A DNA stretch of 30,538 bases from a virus: IMG/VR virus record IMGVR_UViG_3300046387_000760, positions 1 to 30,538 of that record. One strand, written 5' to 3'. The notes under the pieces are model-generated. The model ran no database searches and was not told the DNA's origin. It was given only the letters and a program-made list of their open reading frames with translations. The position numbers were made by a program, and so were the translations under genes. This document shows, one piece after another, positions 8,277 to 15,273 of the stretch. Positions within the stretch are counted from its first letter, which is position 1, and every line of letters begins with the position of its first letter.

Positions 8277-9182
8277 CTATAAATTAACGTATCCTTTTGA
8301 TAATCTATTTTCAATATCTTTTTCAAAATAGATATATTTGTATGCCTGTTTGATTCTTGATAATGATAAATCTGGTGGATTGTTTCTGAAATCATCTGTC
8401 CAATTGAATAACCACTTTTCTCTAGTTGGTTCTTCTTTCCAAGTTCCACCCCACTTGTAACTAAAGTAATTCCATGCACTTGTAGCATAAATTCCACCAC
8501 GAGAACCATACCAAATTGATTGCTGTTCAGCATCATCTGGTTTTCTTTTTAGAGTATTTTTACCTCGTTTTGCATCATCTTCTAATTGAAAGTTTCTATC
8601 ATCTGAAATATCGATATCTAATGCATCGTGATTATTAAATGTAGTTCCATGTAAAGTATCATTTAAAGATGTTTTATCTTTGTTAAAGTTTAGAGCTCTA
8701 ATCCAATAATCAGGTTCTTTATATTGATGTGGTAAATTTTCATCCCACATTCCAATCTTTTTAACTGATTCTGCTGTATGACAAACTACATTATCACCAA
8801 AGTGACCTACAACTAAAGTATTACCTTGTCCATATCTCATTTCAAATAAGTGTTCAACCCAATTAGGGTGAACTGCTGCATCATTTTGCATTGTTACAAG
8901 ATTCTCAGTATGTGGATTATTTAAATCACAAATACCATTAATAAATGCATGATTATAATTTTCAGACATATTACCATTTGACCAATCTGGTCTTAGTACA
9001 TTATGTAATACATTTACTCTTTTTTCAAATATAGGGTTAAGTTTGAAATTGGTGTGATTGTTAATAATATTAACTTCTGTATTCTCGTAGTTTTTGAAAT
9101 CAGAACTAAATAACTTATCTAAAGAATCATTTAAAATATTTTCTCGTTGGTAAGTTACTAAATATATTTTTATTTTTTTCAT
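8277..9182 (-). CDS. GT2-like glycosyltransferase
   Basis: A 301-residue GT-A-type protein. IYLVTYQRENILNDSLDKLF (residues 6-25) is a GT2-like first strand and helix. VTMQNDAAVHPNWVEHLF (about 97-114) occupies the place of the DxD motif, and KKIGMWDENLPHQYKEPDYW (about 140-159) corresponds to the G-x-FDE..xxDxD acceptor region of GT2 enzymes. The C-terminal third is Trp-rich (WYGSRGG, WNYFSYKWGG) and of unknown function. A shorter frame at 8270-8536 inside it is a shadow. It overlaps the upstream 175-residue gene by 4 bases. It probably transfers a sugar within the glycan pathway; an inactive GT2 relative remains possible because the metal motif is ND rather than DxD. Confidence 0.7.
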   Translation of the reverse strand: MKKIKIYLVTYQRENILNDSLDKLFSSDFKNYENTEVNIINNHTNFKLNPIFEKRVNVLHNVLRPDWSNGNMSENYNHAFINGICDLNNPHTENLVTMQNDAAVHPNWVEHLFEMRYGQGNTLVVGHFGDNVVCHTAESVKKIGMWDENLPHQYKEPDYWIRALNFNKDKTSLNDTLHGTTFNNHDALDIDISDDRNFQLEDDAKRGKNTLKRKPDDAEQQSIWYGSRGGIYATSAWNYFSYKWGGTWKEEPTREKWLFNWTDDFRNNPPDLSLSRIKQAYKYIYFEKDIENRLSKGYVNL

Positions 9183-9706
9183 TCATCTGTGGTATCTGGT
9201 TGAGAAGTTTCTTCTCTAATTATTGTTCTTTTTTCTGAAGAAGATGTTTTTTCTCCGAATAAGTTTTCTAAAACTTCTTGTTCAAATCTTATTTCGTAAA
9301 TGTTTTGTATCTTATCAATAAAATATGTTCTATAATTGTTGAAATCTTTTCTATATAAATTTTTATTATTCTTTATATGTGCATCAAAAAGATTATTACC
9401 AGTCGGGTCAAACTTCTTTAACATATATTCTAATCTTAAATCAGAAGATAGTGGTAATCTTTTATCACGCAACTTACCAATTAATTGTGTAAAGTGAAGT
9501 GGATTAATTGGATTGATTTTTATACAATGTATTTTTTTATCAATAATACCTATCACAAAAACATATCTTGCTTCTTCTGCTGTTTTAGTTGGTGGGTTAC
9601 CTCCTTTATAGGTGGTAATTCTATAAATATTTCTTGGTCTTATTTGACTCTGAGATATTCTTTTCTCTGGTCTTAAAAGTTTAACATATTGTCTTGTAAA
9701 TGCCAT
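9179..9706 (-). CDS. Hypothetical phage protein, 175 residues
   Basis: I do not recognise this protein with certainty. The N-terminus is basic (residues 1-34, many Arg/Lys, with RPRNIYRITTYKG), then comes a beta-rich stretch YVFVIGIIDKKIHCIKINPI and a mixed part with GNNLFDAHIKNNKNLYRKDF then NNYRTYF, ending in a Ser/Thr/Glu-rich tail. The general layout (RPxxxY..Y, a VxGxIDxxIHCIKIN core, then NYRTY) recalls small structural or neck-type proteins in T4-like phages, but I cannot name one. It overlaps the upstream GT4 gene by one base (TAATG) and the GT2-like gene by 4, so it is cotranscribed with glycan genes although it shows no glycosyltransferase motif. Confidence 0.7.
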   Translation of the reverse strand: MAFTRQYVKLLRPEKRISQSQIRPRNIYRITTYKGGNPPTKTAEEARYVFVIGIIDKKIHCIKINPINPLHFTQLIGKLRDKRLPLSSDLRLEYMLKKFDPTGNNLFDAHIKNNKNLYRKDFNNYRTYFIDKIQNIYEIRFEQEVLENLFGEKTSSSEKRTIIREETSQPDTTDE

Positions 9707-10974
9707 TATATTTTATTTACAGATGGTAATTTAAATTCAACTTTTTTTGGTTGTACTTCAACCTTAACATATTTTTCAAGTATAGAACCTAACTTTTCAG
9801 TCATCTTAGAAAGTATAAAGTTTTTATTAATATTAGATTTCAATCCTTGAGAATCTTTTAAATACTTTTTATAATTCTTATGAACATCAAATATTTTACT
9901 TGCTGCTTTAGAATAATCTACACTAAACCACTTTCCTTCTTTCAGTAAAAACTTATTAGCAGCTGATTCATGTATGTTTGTAAGTTCACCTTCTAAGTAA
10001 ACAGTATTTTCTTCTGGTAAGAAATCTTTATATCCACTCCAATTTGAAACAATGATTGGTTTACCTGTTGTAGCAAACTCTGCAAGTGGTCTACCATAAC
10101 CCTCACCTTTAGTGAACATTAACATTGCTTTAACTTTATCATCATTATATAAATCATTTAGTTCTGATTCAGATAAATCTCCGAATACTAAATGAATAGG
10201 AGGACACTTATCACCAAATTCTTTTGTTGTGAATTTAATCTTTTCTGCAATACCTTCTCTATCACCTACTCCGAAACCTGCACCTGATGTCTTTAATATA
10301 AGACCTGGTTGTTGATTCTTTGGTAAGTTTTTGAAAACTGTACAGAATGTTTTAATCATCATTCCTACATCTTTCCTATCTTGTCCTAAATCACCTTGTA
10401 ACCAATGTCCTACAAATAAGAAATTAAAATCTGTATCAACTGAATCTAGTATTGATGTTTTAGATTTACCATCAAATATAGAAGTATCTACACCTTCAAA
10501 TAAAACTTCAACTGGTGAATCTAATTTAATTTTTCCTAATTCTTTTTGAGTTTGTTTATCAACTTGAGTATATGTAGTATTTACTAAAACATCTTTTGTA
10601 AACTCTGATGGAGTTATTATTAAATCCATATTATTACCACCTGCTAAAAATTCTTGTGGTGCAACAGTTGTTTCAACTCCTGCAGTAATACCGATATTGT
10701 ATTTACCAACTTTCTTGAATTCATTTGCAACAGATACTTGTATAAAGATATCAATCTGTTTATCAACTTTTGTTACTATGTTTTGTAGAATTTTTTGTCC
10801 AAATTCAGTTTGTGGATTGATTTGGTCTTGTGGAGTGTTTCCCCATCTTGTTGGTACAATCTTTACATCGTACTTATCTAATTCAAATAATGATTTCAAG
10901 ATATCTCTTGAATGGTCACCATAACCACTTCTTGTAGCAATAGGTGCCTGAAATATTAATAAAGGTTTGTCCAT
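9706..10974 (-). CDS. Family 4-type glycosyltransferase (GT-B fold)
   Basis: A 422-residue GT-B enzyme. The N-terminal domain opens with IFQAPIATRSGYGDHSRDIL, where the Gly-rich GYG loop is typical of GT4 acceptor domains. IITPSEFTKDVL (about 138-149) and VEVLFEGVDTSIF (about 175-187) are standard GT4 blocks linking to the C-terminal Rossmann half. FNFLFVGHWLQ opens the second domain, and TKGEGYGRPLAEFATTGKPI (about 294-313) is the E-x7-E-like donor-site region, followed by VSNWSGYKDFL. No membrane segment is visible. Its start overlaps the stop of the next gene by one base (TAATG), so it is coupled to a second GT4-type gene of a different subfamily. Confidence 0.85.
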   Translation of the reverse strand: MDKPLLIFQAPIATRSGYGDHSRDILKSLFELDKYDVKIVPTRWGNTPQDQINPQTEFGQKILQNIVTKVDKQIDIFIQVSVANEFKKVGKYNIGITAGVETTVAPQEFLAGGNNMDLIITPSEFTKDVLVNTTYTQVDKQTQKELGKIKLDSPVEVLFEGVDTSIFDGKSKTSILDSVDTDFNFLFVGHWLQGDLGQDRKDVGMMIKTFCTVFKNLPKNQQPGLILKTSGAGFGVGDREGIAEKIKFTTKEFGDKCPPIHLVFGDLSESELNDLYNDDKVKAMLMFTKGEGYGRPLAEFATTGKPIIVSNWSGYKDFLPEENTVYLEGELTNIHESAANKFLLKEGKWFSVDYSKAASKIFDVHKNYKKYLKDSQGLKSNINKNFILSKMTEKLGSILEKYVKVEVQPKKVEFKLPSVNKI

Positions 10975-11717
10975 TATCTTAATTTATAAACGTTAAACTT
11001 TTCTTTTGGTTTCCAATTCTTGAATGTGGTTTCAATTCCATCAACAAGTGTTTTACACATATTTTTAGCATTTAATCCCATATCACCTAAAAAGGCATCT
11101 CTACCAATCTGAGCTGCTTCTCTTCTATCTTCTGGTGCTTTATCATACCAATATCTGATTGCATCTGCAACTTCATCTACATCTACTTTATCATCTATGA
11201 TATATGGTGTTGGTATTGAACCAACGATAGTTTGAACTCTTGGCCAAACTGGTTTTACCCATTCACCATGTGTTACTTTATCTTCCCATTCTTTATAATT
11301 GTGAAGTGAACCAATCTCTTTGTAATCTTCGGCAGTTAAATACTTACCATCTACTTTGAATCCACATTGGTCTTGTAATCCACCAGTAACATTTACAATG
11401 ATAGGAGTACCTGCCATTACTGATTCAGCAGTTACTAATCCAAATCCTTCGTTACCTGCGATGTTGATTGTACAATCTGAAAGGTTGTATAGATAATTTA
11501 ATTCTTCTACACTCAATCTATCAGTTGAAAATTTAATATCACAACCTGGTGCTATTCTATCTGCAACAGCAATTAAATCTGTACCATTTTTATCTTGTGG
11601 TGCAGTGTGCATTACTAAACAAACTTTATCTCTATCTTCCTCTGGTAATCCATCAACAAATTTTTTGAATCCCCAAATCACATCCGATGGTTGTTTTCTT
11701 TTGATATTTCTGTTCAT
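10974..11717 (-). CDS. C-terminal fragment of a GT4 glycosyltransferase split by an in-frame stop
   Basis: A 247-residue frame from ATG 11717 that carries the donor-binding half of a GT4 enzyme: FKKFVDGLPEEDRDKVCLVM, then LYNLSDCTINIAGNEGFGLV (about 71-90) and ESVMAGTPIIVNVTGG, the E-x7-E region. The N-terminal half is missing from this frame. Upstream codons in the same phase are open back to a TAA at 11937-11939 and continue as the gene ending there. The internal Met is preceded by FVLFW, normally the first strand of the GT-B second domain, so ATG 11717 is probably not the original start. If expressed alone it would lack the acceptor domain. It may be read as part of a 459-codon gene if the stop is suppressed or is a sequence error. 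Confidence 0.75.
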   Translation of the reverse strand: MNRNIKRKQPSDVIWGFKKFVDGLPEEDRDKVCLVMHTAPQDKNGTDLIAVADRIAPGCDIKFSTDRLSVEELNYLYNLSDCTINIAGNEGFGLVTAESVMAGTPIIVNVTGGLQDQCGFKVDGKYLTAEDYKEIGSLHNYKEWEDKVTHGEWVKPVWPRVQTIVGSIPTPYIIDDKVDVDEVADAIRYWYDKAPEDRREAAQIGRDAFLGDMGLNAKNMCKTLVDGIETTFKNWKPKEKFNVYKLR

Positions 11718-11936
11718 CCAAAATAGAACGAACTTATAATCTTTATCATTGTAGAGTTTCTTCTTAAAATCCTCTGGTACTATTGTTGGTTTATAAACAT
11801 CTGAGTTGATACCATGAGGTACATAAGATACTTGCCAATCTTCTAATGGTTTGATTGTTTCTGAATCTAATTTTCCAACTCTACTTACAATACCATAAGT
11901 TTGTCTTGAGATACATCCTAACCAATCACATGATTC

Positions 11937-11939
11937 TTA
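11937..11939 (-). other. In-frame TAA interrupting a GT4 glycosyltransferase gene
   Basis: The frame starting at ATG 12353 is open without interruption to 10974 except for this one TAA. I translated 11700-11940 by hand; the phase matches on both sides (12353 minus 11717 is divisible by three) and the bridging codons encode ESCDWLGCISRQTYGIVSR, a normal GT-B inter-domain segment. A single base change to TAT or TAC would restore Tyr. Confidence 0.85.
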
Positions 11940-12353
11940 ATAGTTTCTATTGTAATGTGGGTCTGGTAAGTCATCCCATATATGATAAAATAAAATTGGA
12001 ATGTTTTGTCTTAATTCAGCTTCCATATCGTATAACCATCTCCAATATCTTGGGTCTGTAAAGTGAAGAATCGCATCTGGTTGATGTCTCATTATCAATT
12101 CTCTTAGAATATTAGCATCTCCATACCCAGTCCATGGGATAATTTTAAGTGATGCATCTTTGATACCACTTATCTTTCTTGCATCTTCACCCAAATCGAT
12201 TTCTTTACCTTTTTCTGGATGATTTACTGCTGCTCCTAATTGAACCCAATCATATTTATCAAAAGTTCCAAATACTAATTGTTTTGAAACTGTTGCAATA
12301 CCTGATGACATTCTCAAATCATCAGATAGTAATAGAATTTTCTTCTTTGCCAT
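11937..12353 (-). CDS. N-terminal fragment of a GT4 glycosyltransferase split by an in-frame stop
   Basis: A 138-residue frame whose product resembles the acceptor-domain start of a GT-B enzyme: KKKILLLSDDLRMSSGIATV (residues 3-22) with the Ser-Gly-rich loop, then IIPWTGYGDA, DAILHFTDPRYWRWLYDME and FYHIWDDLPDPHYNRNY before a TAA. GT4 enzymes are normally 350-450 residues, so this is a third of one; the rest follows in the same phase downstream of the stop. The gene begins 10 bases after the 45-residue small gene. With the stop taken as Tyr, the product would be 459 residues with a complete GT-B layout. Confidence 0.75.
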   Translation of the reverse strand: MAKKKILLLSDDLRMSSGIATVSKQLVFGTFDKYDWVQLGAAVNHPEKGKEIDLGEDARKISGIKDASLKIIPWTGYGDANILRELIMRHQPDAILHFTDPRYWRWLYDMEAELRQNIPILFYHIWDDLPDPHYNRNY

Positions 12354-12363
12354 TAAAATTTGT

Positions 12364-12501
12364 TTAAATTGTTCTAAATCTTCTGTGGTTGTTTAACTTA
12401 ACTCTCATAGTTTGTCCTAAATACTTTTTAGTTTCAACTCTATCGTTGAATTCATTACGAGTTTGATTAAGTTGGTTGTTACCGTTGTCTTGTTGTTTCA
12501 T
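12364..12501 (-). CDS. Small basic protein, 45 residues
   Basis: I read this small frame by hand: ATG at 12501, TAA at 12364-12366. The product starts MKQQDNGNNQLNQTRNEF, is rich in Asn and Gln at the N-terminus and turns basic at the end (LGQTMRVKLNNHRRFRTI). It begins 2 bases after the stop of the ribbon-helix-helix gene and ends 10 bases before the split GT4 gene, and it fills that gap almost exactly, which supports it being real. I recognise no family. A role as a partner or co-regulator of the upstream DNA-binding protein is only a guess from position. Confidence 0.55.
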   Translation of the reverse strand: MKQQDNGNNQLNQTRNEFNDRVETKKYLGQTMRVKLNNHRRFRTI

Positions 12502-12503
12502 AA

Positions 12504-12698
12504 TTAAAATTGAGAACCACTTTCGTGTAGGTTCTGATATCCATTTATTTCTGTTCTGAATGACTCATCTTCTATATATTTGTCAACTGAACGATTTACT
12601 AATTTTTGTAACGTAATGTTTGAATCGAAAGAGATTCTTTTAAACCTTGAGTAAATATCTTTGATGATTTTTACTGTTGTTAATTTTGTTTCTGCCAT
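12504..12698 (-). CDS. Ribbon-helix-helix DNA-binding protein (Arc/MetJ-like)
   Basis: A 64-residue protein with the ribbon-helix-helix pattern: a short strand TKLTTVKI, helix 1 KDIYSRFKRISFDSN, turn, helix 2 LQKLVNRSVDKYIEDES. Such proteins dimerise and bind operator DNA with the strand. The frame extends upstream to 12809, but ATG 12698 starts the conserved domain and has AAAGGA 7 bases before it, one of the few Shine-Dalgarno-like sites in this window, so I chose it. The upstream reading would overlap the nuclease gene. It is the first gene of a run of closely spaced glycan genes and is a candidate regulator of them or of its own promoter. It could also act elsewhere in the phage. Confidence 0.7.
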   Translation of the reverse strand: MAETKLTTVKIIKDIYSRFKRISFDSNITLQKLVNRSVDKYIEDESFRTEINGYQNLHESGSQF

Positions 12699-12718
12699 AA
12701 CACTATCCTTTATTGTTT

Positions 12719-12748
12719 TGAATATATATAAATATATAAATTTACAAA
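12719..12748 (-). promoter_or_regulatory. Possible weak promoter for the ribbon-helix-helix/glycan operon
   Basis: On the minus strand TTTG at 12748-12745 is followed after 18 bases by TATATTCA at 12726-12719, a partial match to the -7 box, inside an alternating TATATA tract. It lacks the TTTCG before the -7 box seen at the strong promoters. The position, 20 bases before the ribbon-helix-helix ATG, is suitable. Confidence 0.35.
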
Positions 12749-12759
12749 AAACGTAAGTT

Positions 12760-13617
12760 TTAATTCCATGCAGGACACAAACCTCTTTCTTTGAATTCAC
12801 ACCAGTCACATGGTTTACCTTTGTTTGTTGGAAACTCGGTTTGAATTACCTCACCATTTTCACCAAAAACAGAATCAACAAACCCCATGAAGTTTTTCCA
12901 TGCAAGATTCATTGAAGGTTTACCATTCGCTGGAACGAACTTTGATATTCTTGGAATAGGAAAATCAGCTCCTTCCCATAACTTTCTTTTTAATATTTGA
13001 TATTCTACTTTGATTTTATCCAAAGGTATATCGTACTTATCTGAATAGAATTTTTTGTACAATAACATCTGAGAGGTTTTTACTTTATCATTCTTTTGAT
13101 ATTTGTTCCAACCTCTTGTTGAAGTTTTTAAGTCAATGATAATATAATCTTGTGTAGTTTTATCTTTTAGAAGTACATCAATAAAACCAATGAAATGAAC
13201 ACCAGGTTTAATCTCAGCATTCAATCTTTGTTCTATTGCAATAAGTTCATAACCACTTTTAGTATATAACTTATCTAACTTACTTGTAAAATATTTTAGT
13301 ATTAGTTTTCCATCTTCGAAGAATTCTTCTAACTCTTCTTGAGTACATGGGTTGTCCTCACCCATCTTTTTCTTTTCTTTTGTGAAATGTTCTATCAGTT
13401 TAGAATGTAACATTCCTTCAAGGTTTAATTGTAATGCCTGTTTTTTAGTAACATTGTACATTACATCTAAGAAATGTTGAATCACCTCGTGCATGGCAGA
13501 ACCAAATATAAGATGAATATTGGCATTACTAATACCAAGTTTATCTATATAATTTAGTTTGTACTGTTGTTGACATGAACTATACATACCATACTGAGAA
13601 TAACTTACTCTTGCCAT
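12760..13617 (-). CDS. Cas4/RecB-like PD-(D/E)XK nuclease with Fe-S cysteines
   Basis: A 285-residue PD-(D/E)XK (PDDEXK_1) nuclease. The N-terminus VSYSQYGMYSSCQQQYKL places Cys15 as the first cluster ligand, and FGSAMHEV (38-45) gives the conserved motif with His43. The active site is GFIDVLL (Asp147) and IIIDLKTSTRGW (Asp162, Lys164). The C-terminus has CDWCEFKERGLC (Cys270, Cys273, Cys281), completing the four-cysteine Fe-S arrangement of Cas4, AddB and related exonucleases. In phages such enzymes process DNA ends in recombination or replication. No Cas1/Cas2 or CRISPR array is present, so adaptation is not suggested by context. It has its own promoter and appears to be a one-gene unit. 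T4 gp46/47-type recombination is an alternative setting. Confidence 0.85.
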   Translation of the reverse strand: MARVSYSQYGMYSSCQQQYKLNYIDKLGISNANIHLIFGSAMHEVIQHFLDVMYNVTKKQALQLNLEGMLHSKLIEHFTKEKKKMGEDNPCTQEELEEFFEDGKLILKYFTSKLDKLYTKSGYELIAIEQRLNAEIKPGVHFIGFIDVLLKDKTTQDYIIIDLKTSTRGWNKYQKNDKVKTSQMLLYKKFYSDKYDIPLDKIKVEYQILKRKLWEGADFPIPRISKFVPANGKPSMNLAWKNFMGFVDSVFGENGEVIQTEFPTNKGKPCDWCEFKERGLCPAWN

Positions 13618-13640
13618 ACTTTTATGTTTTATTTACTATG

Positions 13641-13672
13641 TAAATATACGAAAAAAAATCGAGAAATCCAAA
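13641..13672 (-). promoter_or_regulatory. Bacteroidota-type promoter for the Cas4-like nuclease
   Basis: Minus strand: -33 TTTG at 13672-13669, 20-base spacer ending in TTTTTCG, -7 box TATATTTA at 13648-13641 (A in place of the last G). The nuclease ATG lies 23 bases downstream. The bases after the -7 box (CATAGTAAA) are the same as at the promoter at 15242. Confidence 0.8.
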
Positions 13673-13675
13673 TTT

Positions 13676-14128
13676 TTAAACCTTTAATTTTAGTTTTGTT
13701 ATTTGTTTTTTATCAATTCCATATTTCTCACAGATATACTTTACATTTTCTCTACCTTCTCTTGTAGCATATAGAATCTCACAGTACTCTTCTGATTCTT
13801 TTTTTGAACATTGGAAATCTTCCTTTATCAAATCAACTAACCAACTTTCATACTTACCATCTTTTTTACCTTTGGTGTATTTTAAGTAATATCTACCTTT
13901 TGGAATGATTCCAATTAAAGTAAGGTATAAATGTTCTGGTGGTAATTGTTGTGTATATGGTTGTAATTCTGAAAGAACTTCTATCCAATCAGGATTCATA
14001 GATAAGAAACGATGTACCATATAGTTACTCCATGTTTTCTTATCTGCCTCTTCAAGTGTTTCCCAATACTTTGGGTTTTGTACAGAGGTAACTGCTTTTA
14101 TGTGGTCAAATAATGATTTAGTTGCCAT
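13676..14128 (-). CDS. 62: Clamp-loader small subunit, gp62-like
   Basis: A 150-residue protein that I assign to the T4 gp62 clamp-loader subunit by layout: an N-terminal helix with SLFDHIKAV, then WSNYMVHRFLSMNPDWIEVL (about 33-52), then HLYLTLIGIIPKGRYYLKY (about 66-84), which matches the gp62 pattern of NRxLS..P and a short hydrophobic helix before PKGKRY.KW. T4 gp62 is 187 residues, so this one is short. It works with the gp44 ATPase to load the gp45 clamp at primer ends. It overlaps the SGNH-like gene upstream by 11 bases. In T4 gene 62 lies next to 44; here about 2 kb and several genes separate them. The assignment rests on distant similarity plus the presence of gp43, gp44 and gp45 nearby. 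Confidence 0.65.
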   Translation of the reverse strand: MATKSLFDHIKAVTSVQNPKYWETLEEADKKTWSNYMVHRFLSMNPDWIEVLSELQPYTQQLPPEHLYLTLIGIIPKGRYYLKYTKGKKDGKYESWLVDLIKEDFQCSKKESEEYCEILYATREGRENVKYICEKYGIDKKQITKLKLKV

Positions 14129-14732
14129 ACTTTATTTTTGGTGAGATATAATCAAAGAAGTTCTTTGCACCTTTTGGTGAAAAATGTTTATCTTCTTTAT
14201 CTATATATGATTCAGTTTCATTTATCCAATCCATTACACTACCTTCGTGTAGTTTATTAAGATGCTTACCACCTTTTTTATAATGAACATACCAAGTGTA
14301 AAGGTTTTTGTTTTCTATTAATTCAAGTACACCAACTAGTCCATTCCAAATAGAGATTGATTCTTTTTCTACCCAATCATCTCCTTCAAATTCCATTACT
14401 TCTTGAATAGTTTCACTCATTTGTGAAATTATCTTACCTTTATCTTCTCTAATCTGATAAATGTTAAGTGTATCTCTGACTTGAGGAACATCGATTCTAA
14501 ATGGGTCTGGTAGTTCTATGATTACTAAATCATCTTTATCCCATTGATTATATGTTTGTAAAATTTTGGTTACAGTTGATACCATACCATGTCCATTTTG
14601 TGCATAGTTTTTTATATCAAGGTCATATTGTTCTGCTATGTACTCATACCAAGTATTTCCTTCTCGTTTAAGAACACTTCGTGTGTAATTAGTTGAAAAG
14701 GAACAACCGTATATCCAAAGTTTCTTACTCAT
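14118..14732 (-). CDS. SGNH/GDSL-like protein (copy 3)
   Basis: A 204-residue protein with the same skeleton as the two SGNH proteins in the glycan cluster: LWIYGCSFSTNY with Ser11, KNYAQNGHGMVS (about 41-52) as block II, and KEDKHFSPKGAKNFF near the C-terminus with the candidate catalytic His; the residue at His minus 3 is Glu. A longer frame starts at 14789, but ATG 14732 sits in an 8-base overlap with the stop of the zinc ribbon gene and begins directly before the first motif, so I prefer it. It lies between a zinc ribbon gene and the gp62-like gene, away from the glycan genes, so its substrate may differ. I cannot say whether it is an active hydrolase. Confidence 0.6.
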   Translation of the reverse strand: MSKKLWIYGCSFSTNYTRSVLKREGNTWYEYIAEQYDLDIKNYAQNGHGMVSTVTKILQTYNQWDKDDLVIIELPDPFRIDVPQVRDTLNIYQIREDKGKIISQMSETIQEVMEFEGDDWVEKESISIWNGLVGVLELIENKNLYTWYVHYKKGGKHLNKLHEGSVMDWINETESYIDKEDKHFSPKGAKNFFDYISPKIKYGN

Positions 14733-14994
14733 CTTTATTTTGTAATTCTTTTGGTAGTAACTCTTTATTGATTTCACCACAATCTCCACATAAATATAAT
14801 TCTACTGGTATGATTGCATCATTTGGTGTACCTGTTACTATCTTAGAAATCTTTAAGAACTTAGTACCTGGTATAAACACAGTACCACCACATTCTTGAC
14901 ATTTCATTTCTGTTGCCTTGGATAAATCTATCTTTGGTTGTTGAGGTGGGGGTGTGTTTCCACCACCATTATTCATTCCTATAATCTTTGCCAT
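14725..14994 (-). CDS. Small zinc ribbon protein
   Basis: An 89-residue protein. After a Gly/Pro-rich linker (GGGNTPPPQQPK, residues 10-21) there are two CxxC pairs, CQECGG and CGDCGE, separated by about 36 residues, the pattern of a zinc ribbon. The stretch between them (FIPGTKFLKISKIVTGTPND) is beta-rich. Similar small zinc ribbons of unknown function are common among T4-like phages. It starts 11 bases after the previous gene and overlaps the next by 8. No specific role can be given; DNA, RNA or protein binding are all possible. Confidence 0.7.
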   Translation of the reverse strand: MAKIIGMNNGGGNTPPPQQPKIDLSKATEMKCQECGGTVFIPGTKFLKISKIVTGTPNDAIIPVELYLCGDCGEINKELLPKELQNKDE

Positions 14995-15005
14995 AATCTA
15001 TTTGT

Positions 15006-15224
15006 TTAATCAAACCACTGGTCTCGGTTGGTTTTTATTTTTGTAATACCTGTTTTTCTAAGAGTATCTCTCTTCTTTTCTTTGAACTCTTGAACTTTCT
15101 TCTTGAAGTTTTTTTGTTTATGTTCTTGCATACCATCAAGATATTCTAAGAAACCTTCGAAATCTTCCTTTCCAAGTTTTTCTTGTTCTTCGTCTGTTAA
15201 TGGTTTATTAGGGTTGTACTTCAT
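15006..15224 (-). CDS. Hypothetical charged helical protein, 72 residues
   Basis: I do not recognise a family. The product is highly charged and probably helical throughout: NPNKPLTDEEQEKLGKEDFE is followed by HKQKNFKKKVQEFKEKKRDT, ending in NRDQWFD. Such composition suits a small coiled-coil or nucleic-acid-associated protein. It is the first gene after a strong promoter and begins 17 bases after the -7 box; the zinc ribbon, SGNH-like and gp62-like genes follow closely. It therefore heads a four-gene unit that ends with a replication gene. Confidence 0.7.
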   Translation of the reverse strand: MKYNPNKPLTDEEQEKLGKEDFEGFLEYLDGMQEHKQKNFKKKVQEFKEKKRDTLRKTGITKIKTNRDQWFD

Positions 15225-15241
15225 ATGTTATCTTTACTATG

Positions 15242-15273
15242 TAAATATACGAAAAATATTTGATATATCCAAA
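15242..15273 (-). promoter_or_regulatory. Bacteroidota-type promoter for the unit ending in the gp62-like gene
   Basis: Minus strand: -33 TTTG at 15273-15270, 20-base spacer ending TTTTTCG, -7 box TATATTTA at 15249-15242. It starts just downstream of the stop of the preceding gene. The first ATG is 17 bases beyond the box, and the early leader matches that of the promoter at 13641. Confidence 0.85.

Noticed and set aside
8270-8536. Open frame of 88 codons on the minus strand
   Set aside because: It lies in another phase inside the GT2-like gene 8277-9182, which has clear family motifs; the short frame has none.
9026-9033. TATATTTG on the minus strand inside the GT2-like gene
   Set aside because: No TTTG at the right distance and no TTTCG before it; it looks like chance in AT-rich coding DNA.
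11937-11939. Reassignment of TAA as a sense codon
   Set aside because: Many genes in the window end at TAA with correct spacing to the next start, so general reassignment is not supported.
12699-12759. Replication origin at the alternating AT tract
   Set aside because: The tract is short, without iterons or paired repeats, and the whole window is AT-rich.
12760-13617. CRISPR adaptation module because of the Cas4-like nuclease
   Set aside because: No repeats or Cas1/Cas2 genes are present; Cas4-like nucleases occur alone in many phages.
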